Of a stretch of 64,000 nucleotides of DNA, positions 29,440 through 38,445 are shown in pieces. The translations under genes were made by a program, and so were the position numbers. The DNA comes from Desmonostoc geniculatum HA4340-LM1 (GTDB lineage: Bacteria; Cyanobacteriota; Cyanobacteriia; Cyanobacteriales; Nostocaceae), in assembly GCA_019359545.1 (NCBI GenBank), contig JAHHHB010000027.1:1-64000 (forward strand), written 5' to 3'. How positions within the stretch are numbered: position 1 is the stretch's first letter; the number at the start of each line of letters is the position of its first letter. A model generated the notes under the pieces. The model worked only from the letters and a program-made list of their open reading frames with translations. It was not told where the DNA came from and did no database searches.

Positions 29440-30420
29440 TCAAAGCTTCTCTTTACTCGCTTCCAGCAGCTTAACGCTGGCGTAGATAGCATCAATGTGG
29501 GGTGTGGAAATTTGAGTGAGTTTTCCCAATTCTGCCACCGCGCCGACAATCGCATCTATTTCCGTGGGGCGTCCGGCTTCAATATCTTGCAGCATTGAGG
29601 TTTTGTGGGCACCAACATTTTCAGCCCCATTAATTCGCTGTTCTAGGGTAATGCCAAATTTTATACCCAAATTTTCGGCGATCGCCTGGGCTTCTGTCAT
29701 CATTTGCCGTGCTAGTTCGCGGGTGAGGGGATAGCGGCAAATATCCTCTAAAGTCGCACCAGTTAGGGCACTGATGGGGTTAAAGGCGACATTACCCCAT
29801 AATTTGATCCAGATTTCCGTGCGAATTTGATTGCGGATTGGTGCTTTAAATCCTGCTTGTTTAAGAGTTTGGGCTAATAATTGGATGCGATCGCTTTTAC
29901 TGCCATCGATTTCACCGAGAGTAAAGCGATCGCCTTCAATATGCTTAATGACACCTGGTTCAATTATCTCAGTTGCTGGGTAAACAACACAACCGATGGT
30001 GCGGTCAACACCGATACCAGCTTCAACAATTCCCTCAGGATCGACAGATTGAATGCGTGTACCTTCATACTCGCCGCCATGATGACGAAAGTACCACCAA
30101 GGAATACCATTTTGGGCTGTAATCACTGTTGTGTGAGGATTGTATAGTGTGGAAAGGGAGGGGGCGATCGCTGGAACACTGTGAGCCTTAACAGTTAAAA
30201 TTACTACATCTTGTTCCCCCGCTTCCTGAATATCGCTAGTTGCCAAAGCCGGACGAACAACTTGACTAGAACCGTCCGCCATGACTAGTTTTAGCCCATC
30301 TTTTTTAATTGCTTCCAAATGAGAACCACGAGCAATCAGCGTCACTGTTTCACCAGCCAGTGCCAACTTTGCTCCTAAATATCCCCCGATCGCACCTGCC
30401 CCAACAATACAAATCTTCAT
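29440..30420 (-). CDS. 2-dehydropantoate 2-reductase family protein (PanE/ApbA-like)
   Basis: The 326-residue protein has an N-terminal Rossmann fold (MKICIVGAGAIGGYLGAKLA) and the ketopantoate reductase C-terminal domain with KLWGNVAFNPISALTGATLEDI, the conserved lysine-asparagine region. PanE reduces 2-dehydropantoate with NADPH in pantothenate synthesis, but cyanobacteria hold several paralogues, so the substrate is open. The ATG at 30420 starts directly at the nucleotide-binding strand; an upstream in-frame ATG (30450) would add ten residues without homology. Confidence 0.87.
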   Translation of the reverse strand: MKICIVGAGAIGGYLGAKLALAGETVTLIARGSHLEAIKKDGLKLVMADGSSQVVRPALATSDIQEAGEQDVVILTVKAHSVPAIAPSLSTLYNPHTTVITAQNGIPWWYFRHHGGEYEGTRIQSVDPEGIVEAGIGVDRTIGCVVYPATEIIEPGVIKHIEGDRFTLGEIDGSKSDRIQLLAQTLKQAGFKAPIRNQIRTEIWIKLWGNVAFNPISALTGATLEDICRYPLTRELARQMMTEAQAIAENLGIKFGITLEQRINGAENVGAHKTSMLQDIEAGRPTEIDAIVGAVAELGKLTQISTPHIDAIYASVKLLEASKEKL

Positions 30421-30447
30421 TTTCTCAAAAGAATATAGGTTATAGTT

Positions 30448-30550
30448 CAATACAATTCAGTTAAACCTAAAAGTATTCTTGTAGAGACGCGATTCATCGC
30501 GTCTGAAAGACCAGTTTTCTTTGCCAATAAACTTTAAATTAACGGTATTG
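30448..30550. repeat. MITE-like element, family C, copy 1, with 10-bp target duplication
   Basis: The 103-bp element begins CAATAC and ends GTATTG, with partial matching ends. It is flanked on both sides by the exact 10-mer GGTTATAGTT (30438-30447 and 30551-30560). Inside is a GTAGAGACGCG hairpin. No open frame exists. Confidence 0.7.
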
Positions 30551-30732
30551 GGTTATAGTTTAGTACGATTAGTTGAAAAATTCCAAACCCTTATTATGCG
30601 ACAATTTTATCATTAAGTTGCTTGAACTCTAATAACTATCTCAAACAACTATAGGAATCAAATTTTAATTTTGAAAAATTACCTGAACTGTTTACCCTAC
30701 AAATCAATTCACAAATAAAATAGGAACACTGT

Positions 30733-31659
30733 ATGAGCCAAAGTTTTCTCGATGCTGCCAAAAAAGGTCAAAATGATTGGTGGCGTTACTTACTAGGAGT
30801 TTTGTTGATTATTTTCTGCTACTGGTATGTAGGTTCATTCACTTCAGGTATTTTAGCAACTATTTTATTTTTAGCCTCAAGTGCTGCAAATGGAAATGAG
30901 GTTTCAAGTTTACCATCTGAATTTCACAATCAACTAGAACTTTATTTACAAGCCTCACAAACTCGGTATTTTGTTATTTATAGTATTCCTGTGTTTTGTG
31001 CATGGCTGGGTATATTTATAACGATTAATTGGTTACACAAACGGAAAATTAAAACTTTGATTAGTGCTGATAGTTCTTTTAAATTTCAGCGTTTAATATC
31101 AGGCTTTGCAGTCTGGTTGATTATTTTAATCGCCTTCACAGGAGTAGATTATCTAATACAGCCGCAAGTTTATTCATGGACTTTCGATTTAGTCCAGTGG
31201 CTGCCACTTTTTCCTTTGGTTTTAGTGCTTACTCCCATCCAAACTTCCGCCGAAGAATTTTTGTTTCGTGGCTATTTACTTCAAGGACTGGGGCTATTAT
31301 CTCGGCAACGACTTGTATTAATCATTGTTACTGGTTTCCTGTTTGCGCTGCCACACTTGAGTAACCCAGAAATGCAGCGGGGAGAAATATGGGTAGCATT
31401 GCAATACTTTTCATGGGGTGTATTTTTTTCAGCACTTACCCTCAAGGATAATCGGCTGGAACTTTCTTTAGGTGCCCATGCAGCTAATAATATTTTTGCT
31501 TTTTTATTTGTTAATACTAAGGATTCGGTAATTCCTACACCTGCTGTATTAACTATGAACAATCCTGGAGATCCAAGGGTGGGTTTGGTTGTTTTCTGGG
31601 TAACGATCGCAATTTTCTACTACTTCTTCTTTGGTAGACGAAAACAACACTCTACCTAA
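30733..31659 (+). CDS. CPBP-family intramembrane glutamic endopeptidase
   Basis: The 308-residue protein has about eight hydrophobic spans. It carries the CPBP (Abi/Rce1-like) motifs: EEFLFRGYL (motif EExxxR near 176-181), FALPHLSN with the catalytic-type His (about 204), and HAANN late in the sequence. CPBP enzymes are intramembrane proteases or prenyl-protein processing enzymes; no substrate is suggested by context. An AGGA-like site precedes the ATG. A perfect palindrome lies downstream (31733-31760). Confidence 0.9.
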   Translation: MSQSFLDAAKKGQNDWWRYLLGVLLIIFCYWYVGSFTSGILATILFLASSAANGNEVSSLPSEFHNQLELYLQASQTRYFVIYSIPVFCAWLGIFITINWLHKRKIKTLISADSSFKFQRLISGFAVWLIILIAFTGVDYLIQPQVYSWTFDLVQWLPLFPLVLVLTPIQTSAEEFLFRGYLLQGLGLLSRQRLVLIIVTGFLFALPHLSNPEMQRGEIWVALQYFSWGVFFSALTLKDNRLELSLGAHAANNIFAFLFVNTKDSVIPTPAVLTMNNPGDPRVGLVVFWVTIAIFYYFFFGRRKQHST

Positions 31660-31732
31660 AAGGTTTGAAGACGCGATAAATCGCGTCTCTACAAGGACTT
31701 ACGCGATATGTGGCTGAAAACCTTATTCTTGG

Positions 31733-31760
31733 GTAGCGGTAATTCATGAATTACCGCTAC
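31733..31760. repeat. Perfect 28-bp palindrome
   Basis: GTAGCGGTAATTCA is followed at once by its exact complement. It lies between the CPBP gene and the convergent acyl-CoA ligase. It may act as a bidirectional terminator or be a dispersed palindromic repeat; no T-run follows. Confidence 0.7.
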
Positions 31761-31833
31761 TTTCATTGTTCAAAGGTGCAACTTCGAGGCTCAAAGGCTC
31801 AATCGTTTCCTGATTTTCCACACTCCCTACTCC

Positions 31834-33447
31834 CTACTCCCCAATCTCAAGCAACTTCGCCATCGCCAATCGTTGCAGTTTCCCGGTGGCACCACGGGGT
31901 AGTCGATCTAAAATGTGAATTTGCTTGGGCACTTTGAAATTTGCCAGCATGGTTGAACAGTGAGTTAAAAGTTCTTTTTCGCTGGCTTCTGCTTTGAGGA
32001 CAACAGCTGCATGGATATCTTCTCCTAAAGATTTGTGGGGGACGGCAAAGGCTAAGGCTTCGGCGACGGCGGGATGGCGCAGCAAAATATCATCTACTTC
32101 TAAGGGAGAAATTTTTTCCCCACCCCGGTTAATCAATTCTTTAATCCGTCCAGTCAGGCGGAGATAGCCATCTTCATCGACTGTACCTTGATCCCCTGTG
32201 CGGAACCAACCATTTACAAAAGCAGTGGCGTTGGCTTCTGGGTTATTTTCGTAGCCGTCAATGACATTTGGTGCTTTTACCACCACCTCGCCCAAGCTTC
32301 CTTGGGGTAGCAGGTTACCTTCAAAGTCCATAGTGCCGACTTCTACACCGAAGCCATAACCGACAGTACCAGGTTTGCGGACTTTTGGCGGTAAGGGATT
32401 GGTAGTCATTAAATGAGATGCTTCAGTCATGCTGTAAGATTCCACCACAGGAGCATTGAGAGTTGCCTCCAGTTGTTCGATGATAACTGGAGGCAAAGAA
32501 GCACTACTAGAGCGAATAAAACGGAAGGGATTTGCTTTGACAATTTCTGTGTTGCGGCTAGCGCGTGCCAAAATTGTCTGGTGCATGGTTGGTGCTGCGG
32601 AGTACCAGGTAGGTTTGTAGGTTTCTACCAGTTTCCAAAACTCTAGGGCATTAAAACCATTGGGACAAACCAGTGTACCGCCAGATCCCAGAGTTGCCAA
32701 CAAACAGCCCACCAAACCATGAACGTGGAATAGGGGCATTAAACAAAGTGTAGTGTCAGCTGCGGTGAGTGAATAAGCACCAATGATGTTGTTGGCAGAA
32801 GCAATGAGGTTGCGATGACGAATTGGCACACGCTTGGGACGGCTGGTGGTGCCGCTGGTGTGGAGAATCATTGCTATATCGTCGGATGAGGGGGATGAGG
32901 GGGATGAGGGAGAAGAAGGAGCAGGGGAGCAGGGAGAAGGGAGCAGGGGGGAAAGAAGTAATTTTTCATTCTCCTCCTTGCCCCCTGCCCCCTGCCCCTC
33001 TGCCTCTTGTGCCCCATGCCCAATGCCCAATGCCCCATGCCCAGTCCTCAATTCAAAGCTCAAAGTACCATCAGTGTTGACTTTGGCATTAATCAGCATC
33101 ATATCGGGTGGGAGGGCAGCAATGGCTGCTTCTGGTTCCTCAGACAACGTAATCAGTGCTTTTGCCTGGGTATCTGCGTAGTAGAAGGCAAATTCTTCTT
33201 GCTTGTATTTGGGGTTCAAAGGTGCAGCGGTGCCAGATAAAGCAGCAGCGAGAAAAGTAATTGCCATCGCTGAACCGTTAGTCATGGCGATGGCAATGCG
33301 TTCTTGGGGTTTGAGTCCAAAGCTATGGAGTTGAGATACCAGCCCAGTCACATTTTCGCGCAGTTGTTTATAGGTTAGCGATCGCCCCCCAGGCGAAACC
33401 AGGGCTAAATGATTGTCTTCTCCTGCTAAAAGCTCAAATAAATTCAT
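31834..33447 (-). CDS. AMP-dependent acyl-CoA synthetase, oxalate-CoA ligase (AAE3/Pcs60)-like
   Basis: The product is 537 residues from ATG 33447, which has GGAGG before it. Motifs of the ANL superfamily: AMILHTSGTTSRPK, PLFHVHGLVG, RSSSASLPP, ESYSMTEASHLM, NGWFRTGDQG, the hinge GRIKELINRGGEKISP, and the C-terminal Lys in PRGATGKLQR. The blocks FHVHGL, YSMTEASHLM and ELINRGGEKISPLEV closely resemble plant and yeast oxalyl-CoA synthetases, so oxalate is a likely substrate. Residues 134-188 are encoded by tandem-repeat DNA inserted just before the ATP-binding motif. Confidence 0.88.
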   Translation of the reverse strand: MNLFELLAGEDNHLALVSPGGRSLTYKQLRENVTGLVSQLHSFGLKPQERIAIAMTNGSAMAITFLAAALSGTAAPLNPKYKQEEFAFYYADTQAKALITLSEEPEAAIAALPPDMMLINAKVNTDGTLSFELRTGHGALGIGHGAQEAEGQGAGGKEENEKLLLSPLLPSPCSPAPSSPSSPSSPSSDDIAMILHTSGTTSRPKRVPIRHRNLIASANNIIGAYSLTAADTTLCLMPLFHVHGLVGCLLATLGSGGTLVCPNGFNALEFWKLVETYKPTWYSAAPTMHQTILARASRNTEIVKANPFRFIRSSSASLPPVIIEQLEATLNAPVVESYSMTEASHLMTTNPLPPKVRKPGTVGYGFGVEVGTMDFEGNLLPQGSLGEVVVKAPNVIDGYENNPEANATAFVNGWFRTGDQGTVDEDGYLRLTGRIKELINRGGEKISPLEVDDILLRHPAVAEALAFAVPHKSLGEDIHAAVVLKAEASEKELLTHCSTMLANFKVPKQIHILDRLPRGATGKLQRLAMAKLLEIGE

Positions 33448-33454
33448 CTCAAAA

Positions 33455-33580
33455 CCTCCAAAAGGTATTGGGGACTGGGAAGAGGATGGGGAGATGAGGG
33501 GATGGGGGGATGGGGAGAAAAGAAGAATTACTTTCTCCCCCATCTCCCCACCTCCCCAGTCCCTAGTCTCCAAGCTAAAA
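33455..33580. repeat. Tandem repeats forming a long inverted repeat
   Basis: GGGGAGATGAGGGGATGGGG units (33487-33525) are followed by CCCCCATCTCCCCACCTCCCC units (33537-33558). The two arms are complementary and could fold back. The gene upstream of the oxalate-CoA ligase-like frame was extended through this DNA only by chance. Confidence 0.8.
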
Positions 33581-33654
33581 TTAAGTCAATCTTGTGTCTA
33601 TCGCTACTAAAAATTAGAAAAAACTTTTTCAGCAGCTCAACCAAATCGATAAAT

Positions 33655-34797
33655 ATGGATCGTCGGAAATTTATTAACTATGTTACTTTAGCAGGATCTA
33701 GCTTTGCCTTAACTAGTTGTATTCAAGGCAGAAATTCCAATTCATCGGGTGAAGTATCTCCTTTGGCATCACCTGTAGTAGTAAATGAACCCCTGAAAGT
33801 GGGATTTGTTTATATAGGGCCTGTGGGTGATTTTGGCTGGACTTATGCTCATGATTTAGGTCGCAGACACATGGAAGCCAATCTTCAAGATAAGGTAAAA
33901 ACTACCTTTGTGGAAAATGTGAATGAAGGTGCTGATGCTGAAAGAGTAATTCGCCAATTAGCATTAGATGGCAACAAGTTGATTTTCACAACTTCCTTTG
34001 GCTACATGAACCCAACAATAAAAGTTGCCAAGGAGTTTCCTAAGATTTTCTTTGAACACTGTACAGGATACAAACGCGCTGCTAATGTTGGCACTTATTT
34101 GGGACGTTTTGAAGAACCGCGTTACTTAACCGGCATGATTGCTGGCAAGATGACAAAATCAAATGTAATTGGTTTTATTGGCGCATATCCAATTCCGGAA
34201 GTAGTTCGGGGAATCAGTGCATTTGCTCAAGGAATGCGGGTAACAAATCCCCAGGCAAAAGTTAAGGTACTTTGGGCACAAACTTGGTACGATCCAGCTA
34301 AAGAAAGAGAAGCAGCGCAAGCTTTGGTTAATTTAGGTGCAGATGTCCTGACCCAGCATACAGACTCTGGTGCTGTTGTACAATTGGCTGAGGAAAAAGG
34401 CATTTATGCTTTTGGCTATAACACTGATATGAGCAAATTCGGTCAAAAAGCTCACCTGACATCAGCTATTAACAAATGGGGCAAATTCTATACAGATAAA
34501 GCTTTGGCTGTAATAACCAATGCTTGGAAATCTCAAAACGTTTGGGATGGTATTGGTCAAGAAATGGTAGATATTTCTCCGATGAATCAAGTGATTCCCA
34601 CTGATGTACAACAATTAGTAAATGCTAAGCGAGATGAATTTATTCAAGGTACTGCACATCCTTTTGATGGGCCAGTGAAAGACCAAAAAGGTGTAGTGCG
34701 AGTCCCAAAAGGTAAGGTGTTAGATGATAAGCAACAACTGGCGATGGATTGGTATGTTGAAGGAATTGAAGGCTCAATTCCTCAAGATAAATCCTAG
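33655..34797 (+). CDS. BMP-family lipoprotein, nucleoside ABC importer binding protein
   Basis: The 380-residue protein has a short signal with lipobox LTSC (Cys 22) and belongs to the basic-membrane-protein (PnrA/Med) family, which delivers purine nucleosides to ABC importers. Family blocks: VGFVYIGPVGDFGWTYAHD, DGNKLIFTTSFGYMNP, FEHCTGYK, and TQHTDSGAVVQLAEEKG near 240. Starting at ATG 33655 gives the signal peptide at the right place; the open frame also reads upstream through repeats. The ATPase gene downstream (35077-36061) is broken and no permease follows, so this protein may be orphaned. Confidence 0.9.
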   Translation: MDRRKFINYVTLAGSSFALTSCIQGRNSNSSGEVSPLASPVVVNEPLKVGFVYIGPVGDFGWTYAHDLGRRHMEANLQDKVKTTFVENVNEGADAERVIRQLALDGNKLIFTTSFGYMNPTIKVAKEFPKIFFEHCTGYKRAANVGTYLGRFEEPRYLTGMIAGKMTKSNVIGFIGAYPIPEVVRGISAFAQGMRVTNPQAKVKVLWAQTWYDPAKEREAAQALVNLGADVLTQHTDSGAVVQLAEEKGIYAFGYNTDMSKFGQKAHLTSAINKWGKFYTDKALAVITNAWKSQNVWDGIGQEMVDISPMNQVIPTDVQQLVNAKRDEFIQGTAHPFDGPVKDQKGVVRVPKGKVLDDKQQLAMDWYVEGIEGSIPQDKS

Positions 34798-34913
34798 TTC
34801 TGAAACTCTTATTTCTTCTCTAGGAGACGCTGCGCGTAGCTTGCTTCCCTGTAAGGGTACATGGGTAGAATATTCACCAATTCTGAATTCTGACCAATTA
34901 TTCCTTGATGGTA

Positions 34914-35045
34914 CAAGCCCCTAAATTTATTTATGGAGAATAAAAAACGTGAAACAAGATTAATTCAAGCCCTCCGCAACTTCCGTGGGGTATTTAATTT
35001 TGAATTTTGAATTTTGAATTTTGAATTCGGAGCAAAGCGACGTGA
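34914..35045. repeat. Composite repeat: CAAGCCC hairpins plus TTTTGAA run
   Basis: CAAGCCCCTAAATTTATTTA (one base off the copies at 4795 and 4876) and a second CAAGCCCTCCGCAACTTCCG arm precede an AATTTTGAATTTTGAATTTTG run and GGAGCAAAGCGACGTGAC. The same order occurs at 4795-4955. It is non-coding and may be a relic of a small mobile element. Confidence 0.6.
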
Positions 35046-35076
35046 CTCCTTTTTATCTTTTTAGCTTGAGGAAAAA

Positions 35077-36061
35077 ATGAATAAGTCAGTTTCTCAGTTG
35101 CAGGTGATAAATATTAGCAAATCGTATTCTGGCTTTGTGGCGAATCATCAGGTAAACTTGGCAATTCAACCGGGAGAAATTCATGCTCTTTTGGGGGAAA
35201 ATGGAGCGGGTAAGAGTACCCTAATGAAAATTATCTATGGATTAGTGCGTCCGGATGCTGGTGAAATTCTTTGGGAAGGGCGACAGGTTAATATTAATAG
35301 TCCAACTGAGGCAATATCTCTGTTTATTGGAATGGTATTTCAGCACTTTAATTTATTTGAAACGTTGACTGTTACAGAAAATATCGCCCTGACGCTGCCC
35401 CGTAGCGAAAAATGGAATTTATCACGAGTTGCTAAAAGAATTATCACACTATCAGCAGCATACGGTTTAAATATAGATTGCGATCGCCCCGTTCATACCC
35501 TTTCAGTTGGTGAAAAACAGCGCCTAGAAATTCTCCGGTGTTTGTACCAACGTCCAAAATTGCTGATTTTAGATGAACCAACGGCGGTTCTCACTCCCCA
35601 AGAAACGGAAACACTCTTCGCTACTTTACGGCAAATCGCATCTGATGGTTGCAGTATTTTATTTAGCAGTCACAAATTGCCAGAGGTGCAATCTCTGTGC
35701 AGTCATGCTACAGTGCTGCGTCAAGGTAAATTCTGTTGCCGCTAGTTTATCGGGGGGCAACTTGCAAAAGTTTATTATGGGGCGGGAGATATCCCAAAAT
35801 CCAGCAGTATTAATTGCAGCACATCCAACTTTGGGCGTGGATGTCAACGCCACTATCAGAATTCATGAAGCATTGATTGAAATGCGAGATACAGGTGCAG
35901 CAGTGCTGGTGATTTCTGAAGATTTGGATGAATTGTTTGCATTGTGCGATCGCATTGGTGCAATCTATAAAGGACAAATTTCTCCCCTCAAGCCAATTGC
36001 CCATACTAACCGCGATGAAATCGGTAGCTGGATGGCAGGAATTGGTTTTGATTGCCCATGA
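35077..36061 (+). pseudogene. Nucleoside ABC importer ATPase with internal deletion (YufO/RbsA-type)
   Basis: Intact members have two ATPase domains in about 500 residues. Here the first domain is complete: LLGENGAGKSTLMK (Walker A), VGEKQRLEILRCL (signature), LLILDEPTA (Walker B), SSHKL (switch). At about 35735 the frame shifts after VLRQGK. The sequence resumes in another frame at SLSGGNLQKFIMGREIS, the second signature, and runs to 36061. The second Walker A region and linker, roughly 170 residues, are missing. A 222-residue single-domain product is possible but would lack the second site. Confidence 0.85.
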
Positions 36062-36116
36062 ATCAAATAAGTCTGAAAAATCAAATTATTGACCTGAAAA
36101 AAAGCTTAAATTTAAC

Positions 36117-36650
36117 ATGAATGAGAGTTTAGCAGCCACATTAGGAGAATTACACGCACAAATATATTGGTTACATGATGCCGAAAAGTTTGCAGAATTG
36201 GCATCAGCAGCAGCTACCATATATATGAAACTTGGTTATACTCACCAACAGGCAGAAACCGCAAGTAACTTAATTAGTCAGGCTTATCAATTAGCTGATG
36301 ATGCTGCTAATGCCCAAAAAATAGGTAATTTTGAGCAAGAAATGCAGCTTTATCATCAAGCTAAAGATAAATTAACTGAAGTAGAAACCATATTAGGTTA
36401 TCAAACCAGTATCGCTATACATCAAATGAAATGGTGGATGTATTTTCGTCATCAACAAAAATTCAAAATTCTAATTCACTTGTTTTTACAACATTTGAAA
36501 AAGGACTTTTGCAAGAAGTCTAATGCCTCATTTTCACCGATAATTCAGGCTTTGAGCCTATTTTTCTGGCGACCGCAAACTCGATCGCCACAACAGACAG
36601 AGTTAATGGCGGCGGCTCAAACTCAGTTACAGCAGCCATCTTGGACTTAA
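36117..36650 (+). CDS. Protein of unknown function, mostly helical
   Basis: A 177-residue protein. Residues 1-95 are alpha-helical with TPR-like heptads (LAATLGELHAQIYWLHDAEKF, then AELASAAATIYMKLGYTHQQAE). Residues 100-155 are basic and hydrophobic (FKILIHLFLQHLKKDFCKK). I do not recognise the family. It follows the broken ATPase by 55 bases and sits before a tRNA gene, so a link to the importer is doubtful. Codon use looks native. Confidence 0.6.
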   Translation: MNESLAATLGELHAQIYWLHDAEKFAELASAAATIYMKLGYTHQQAETASNLISQAYQLADDAANAQKIGNFEQEMQLYHQAKDKLTEVETILGYQTSIAIHQMKWWMYFRHQQKFKILIHLFLQHLKKDFCKKSNASFSPIIQALSLFFWRPQTRSPQQTELMAAAQTQLQQPSWT

Positions 36651-36818
36651 TGCAGATTACTGTTACATTGCGAGGAAATGCTTTTAGCTTGTTCTAGCTT
36701 GTAAGTGCGATCGCTCAATTAAAATCAAAATGCTATAATACTAAAGGGGATACAGTAACATTTCCCTAATTTCGCAAGATTTGAATCTCAATAAATCTCA
36801 AATCTGTGAAAAATAATT

Positions 36819-36903
36819 GGAGAGGTGTCCGAGCGGTTCATGGTGACGCACTCGAAATGCGTTTTGGGGAAACTCAACGGGGGTTCGAATCCCCCCCTCT
36901 CCG
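36819..36903 (+). tRNA. tRNA-Ser (CGA)
   Basis: The cloverleaf is complete: acceptor GGAGAGG pairing with CCTCTCC and discriminator G. The anticodon loop CTCGAAA gives CGA, reading UCG serine. A long variable arm, as serine tRNAs have, and a GGTTCGAATCC T-arm are present. CCA is not encoded. Length 85 bases. Confidence 0.97.
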
Positions 36904-37017
36904 TTTTTCTCATGTATGCGTAATTACTTAGCCAGATATTTGGCAAAGAATACTAAAATATACACTACCAGTACATATTTATAGGATAAACTAATGCCAT
37001 CGTGTGAGGAATGAGTG

Positions 37018-38235
37018 ATGGCGAGTTCGAGTTTGCGGCGGCCAGTTTCGTTTGCTTTTATTGGTGTCTGTTTTTATTTGGGTATTAGTGCAGGAGTCTT
37101 CATTCGGGTTGGGCGATCGCAGCGAACAAATGCTGCTACTACACCTGCTGAACCTGGTTTATTACCATTAACTATACCTGAATCCACACCACCAACATCA
37201 AAAAAACAAACTTTTCCACGCACCGTTACCATTAAAGCTGTTGGAGATATTATTCCTGGTACTAATTTTCCTAACTACAGATTACCCCGCTTTCGAGAGC
37301 AATTATTACCAAAATCAGTGAGAACCCACTTGCAAGGATCTCATATCTTATTTGGTAACTTTGAAAGTAGCTTAACTAATTATCCCTACACTACTAAAGA
37401 TATTAGTCGAGGACAAGTCTTTGCATTTCGCTCTCCACCTGCATATGCTCAACTATTTGGTAAGGCTGGTTTTAATGTATTCAATATGGCGAATAATCAT
37501 GCAATGGACTTTGGTTTGGTAGGGTTCAAAGATACAAAGAAGAATCTTGAGGCTGTGGGGATTGCCACATTAGGTCATAAAAATCAAATTCTCTATCTAA
37601 AAGCTAACAATATCCCTGTGGGAATGATTGGTTTTTCTCCTTATGAAATGTATAATTCCATCCATAATTTAGCAGCAGCCGAAAAACTCGTAGCAGAAGC
37701 TAAAAATAATGCCAACATTGTAATAGTATCGATGCACGCTGGAGCCGAAGGAACGGAAGCACTACACGTTAAGAATCAGACAGAGTTTTTTTATGGAGAA
37801 AACCGAGGTAATTCAATCAATTTTGCCAGAAAAATGATTGATGCAGGAGCAGACTTAGTACTGGGACACGGGCCTCACGTTCCCAGAGCGATGGAAATTT
37901 ATAAGAAAAAAATCATAGCTTATTCTTTAGGGAATTTTTTGGGATATCGGACTTTATCTACAAATGCTCAAGCAGGTGATTCAATGATTTTAGAAGTCAA
38001 ACTCAATTCATCTGGAAATTTGGTATCAAGTAAAATTATTCCCATTCGCATGGATCGGCAGGGAATCCCTCAAGTAGATCGGCATTTTCGGACTGTGAAA
38101 CTTATGCGTTATTTGAATAATCAAGCTTTTCCTAAGAATCCGGTGAAGATTAATAACAAAGGGGAAATTGTTCTACAGAATAAATCGCAGCGATCGCCCT
38201 CGAATTCAGCGAATTCAGCGAATTTTAGATTTTAG
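37018..38235 (+). CDS. CapA-family (PGA_cap) metallophosphatase-like protein
   Basis: The 405-residue protein has an N-terminal membrane anchor (about residues 12-32) and a CapA-type metallophosphatase fold. Motifs: AVGDIIPG, FGNFESSLTN, NVFNMANNHAMDFG, IVSMHAGAEGTE and LGHGPHVPRAMEIY, the family's metal ligands. CapA proteins take part in poly-gamma-glutamate or other surface polymers, but many cyanobacterial members are of unknown role. The GAGG site 8 bases before ATG 37018 favours it over GTG 37015. The C-terminus runs into a small repeat. Confidence 0.9.
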   Translation: MASSSLRRPVSFAFIGVCFYLGISAGVFIRVGRSQRTNAATTPAEPGLLPLTIPESTPPTSKKQTFPRTVTIKAVGDIIPGTNFPNYRLPRFREQLLPKSVRTHLQGSHILFGNFESSLTNYPYTTKDISRGQVFAFRSPPAYAQLFGKAGFNVFNMANNHAMDFGLVGFKDTKKNLEAVGIATLGHKNQILYLKANNIPVGMIGFSPYEMYNSIHNLAAAEKLVAEAKNNANIVIVSMHAGAEGTEALHVKNQTEFFYGENRGNSINFARKMIDAGADLVLGHGPHVPRAMEIYKKKIIAYSLGNFLGYRTLSTNAQAGDSMILEVKLNSSGNLVSSKIIPIRMDRQGIPQVDRHFRTVKLMRYLNNQAFPKNPVKINNKGEIVLQNKSQRSPSNSANSANFRF

Positions 38236-38283
38236 ATTTTGGATTGTTCGTTGAAAACTTAAAATCTAAATTAGAACCATTTA

Positions 38284-38409
38284 TCATCCCTGCAAAGATT
38301 CAACAGGTGGAGGAATAATTTTTAGACCGTAGTTAGGAGCAGTTGCCAAAACTTTTTCCATATCTGCGGGACTAACAGTAGTTGATGAGATACTTTCTGA
38401 AACTGGCAC
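38284..38409 (-). pseudogene. C-terminal remnant of a cupin-domain protein
   Basis: The minus strand reads PVSESISSTTVSPADMEKVL and then ATAPNYGLKIIPPP before a TGA. This resembles the C-terminal end of small cyanobacterial cupin proteins (DMEKVL..APKYGI.ILPPP). The rest of the gene is missing. It lies just downstream of the FMN reductase gene. The family call is from memory and is moderate. Confidence 0.5.
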
Positions 38410-38445
38410 ACCTACCTCCCTCATCCCCCCCATCTCCCCACTCCC

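Noticed and set aside
33448-33573. Extended N-terminus of the oxalate-CoA ligase-like protein
   Set aside because: The extension is repeat-coded; GGAGG sits before the internal ATG at 33447.
33502-33654. Extended N-terminus for the BMP lipoprotein
   Set aside because: The extra codons read through a GGGGAGAT repeat and would bury the lipobox signal; ATG 33655 fits.
36819-36903. Integrated element using tRNA-Ser as attachment site
   Set aside because: No integrase and no direct repeat of the tRNA 3' end is seen within the window.
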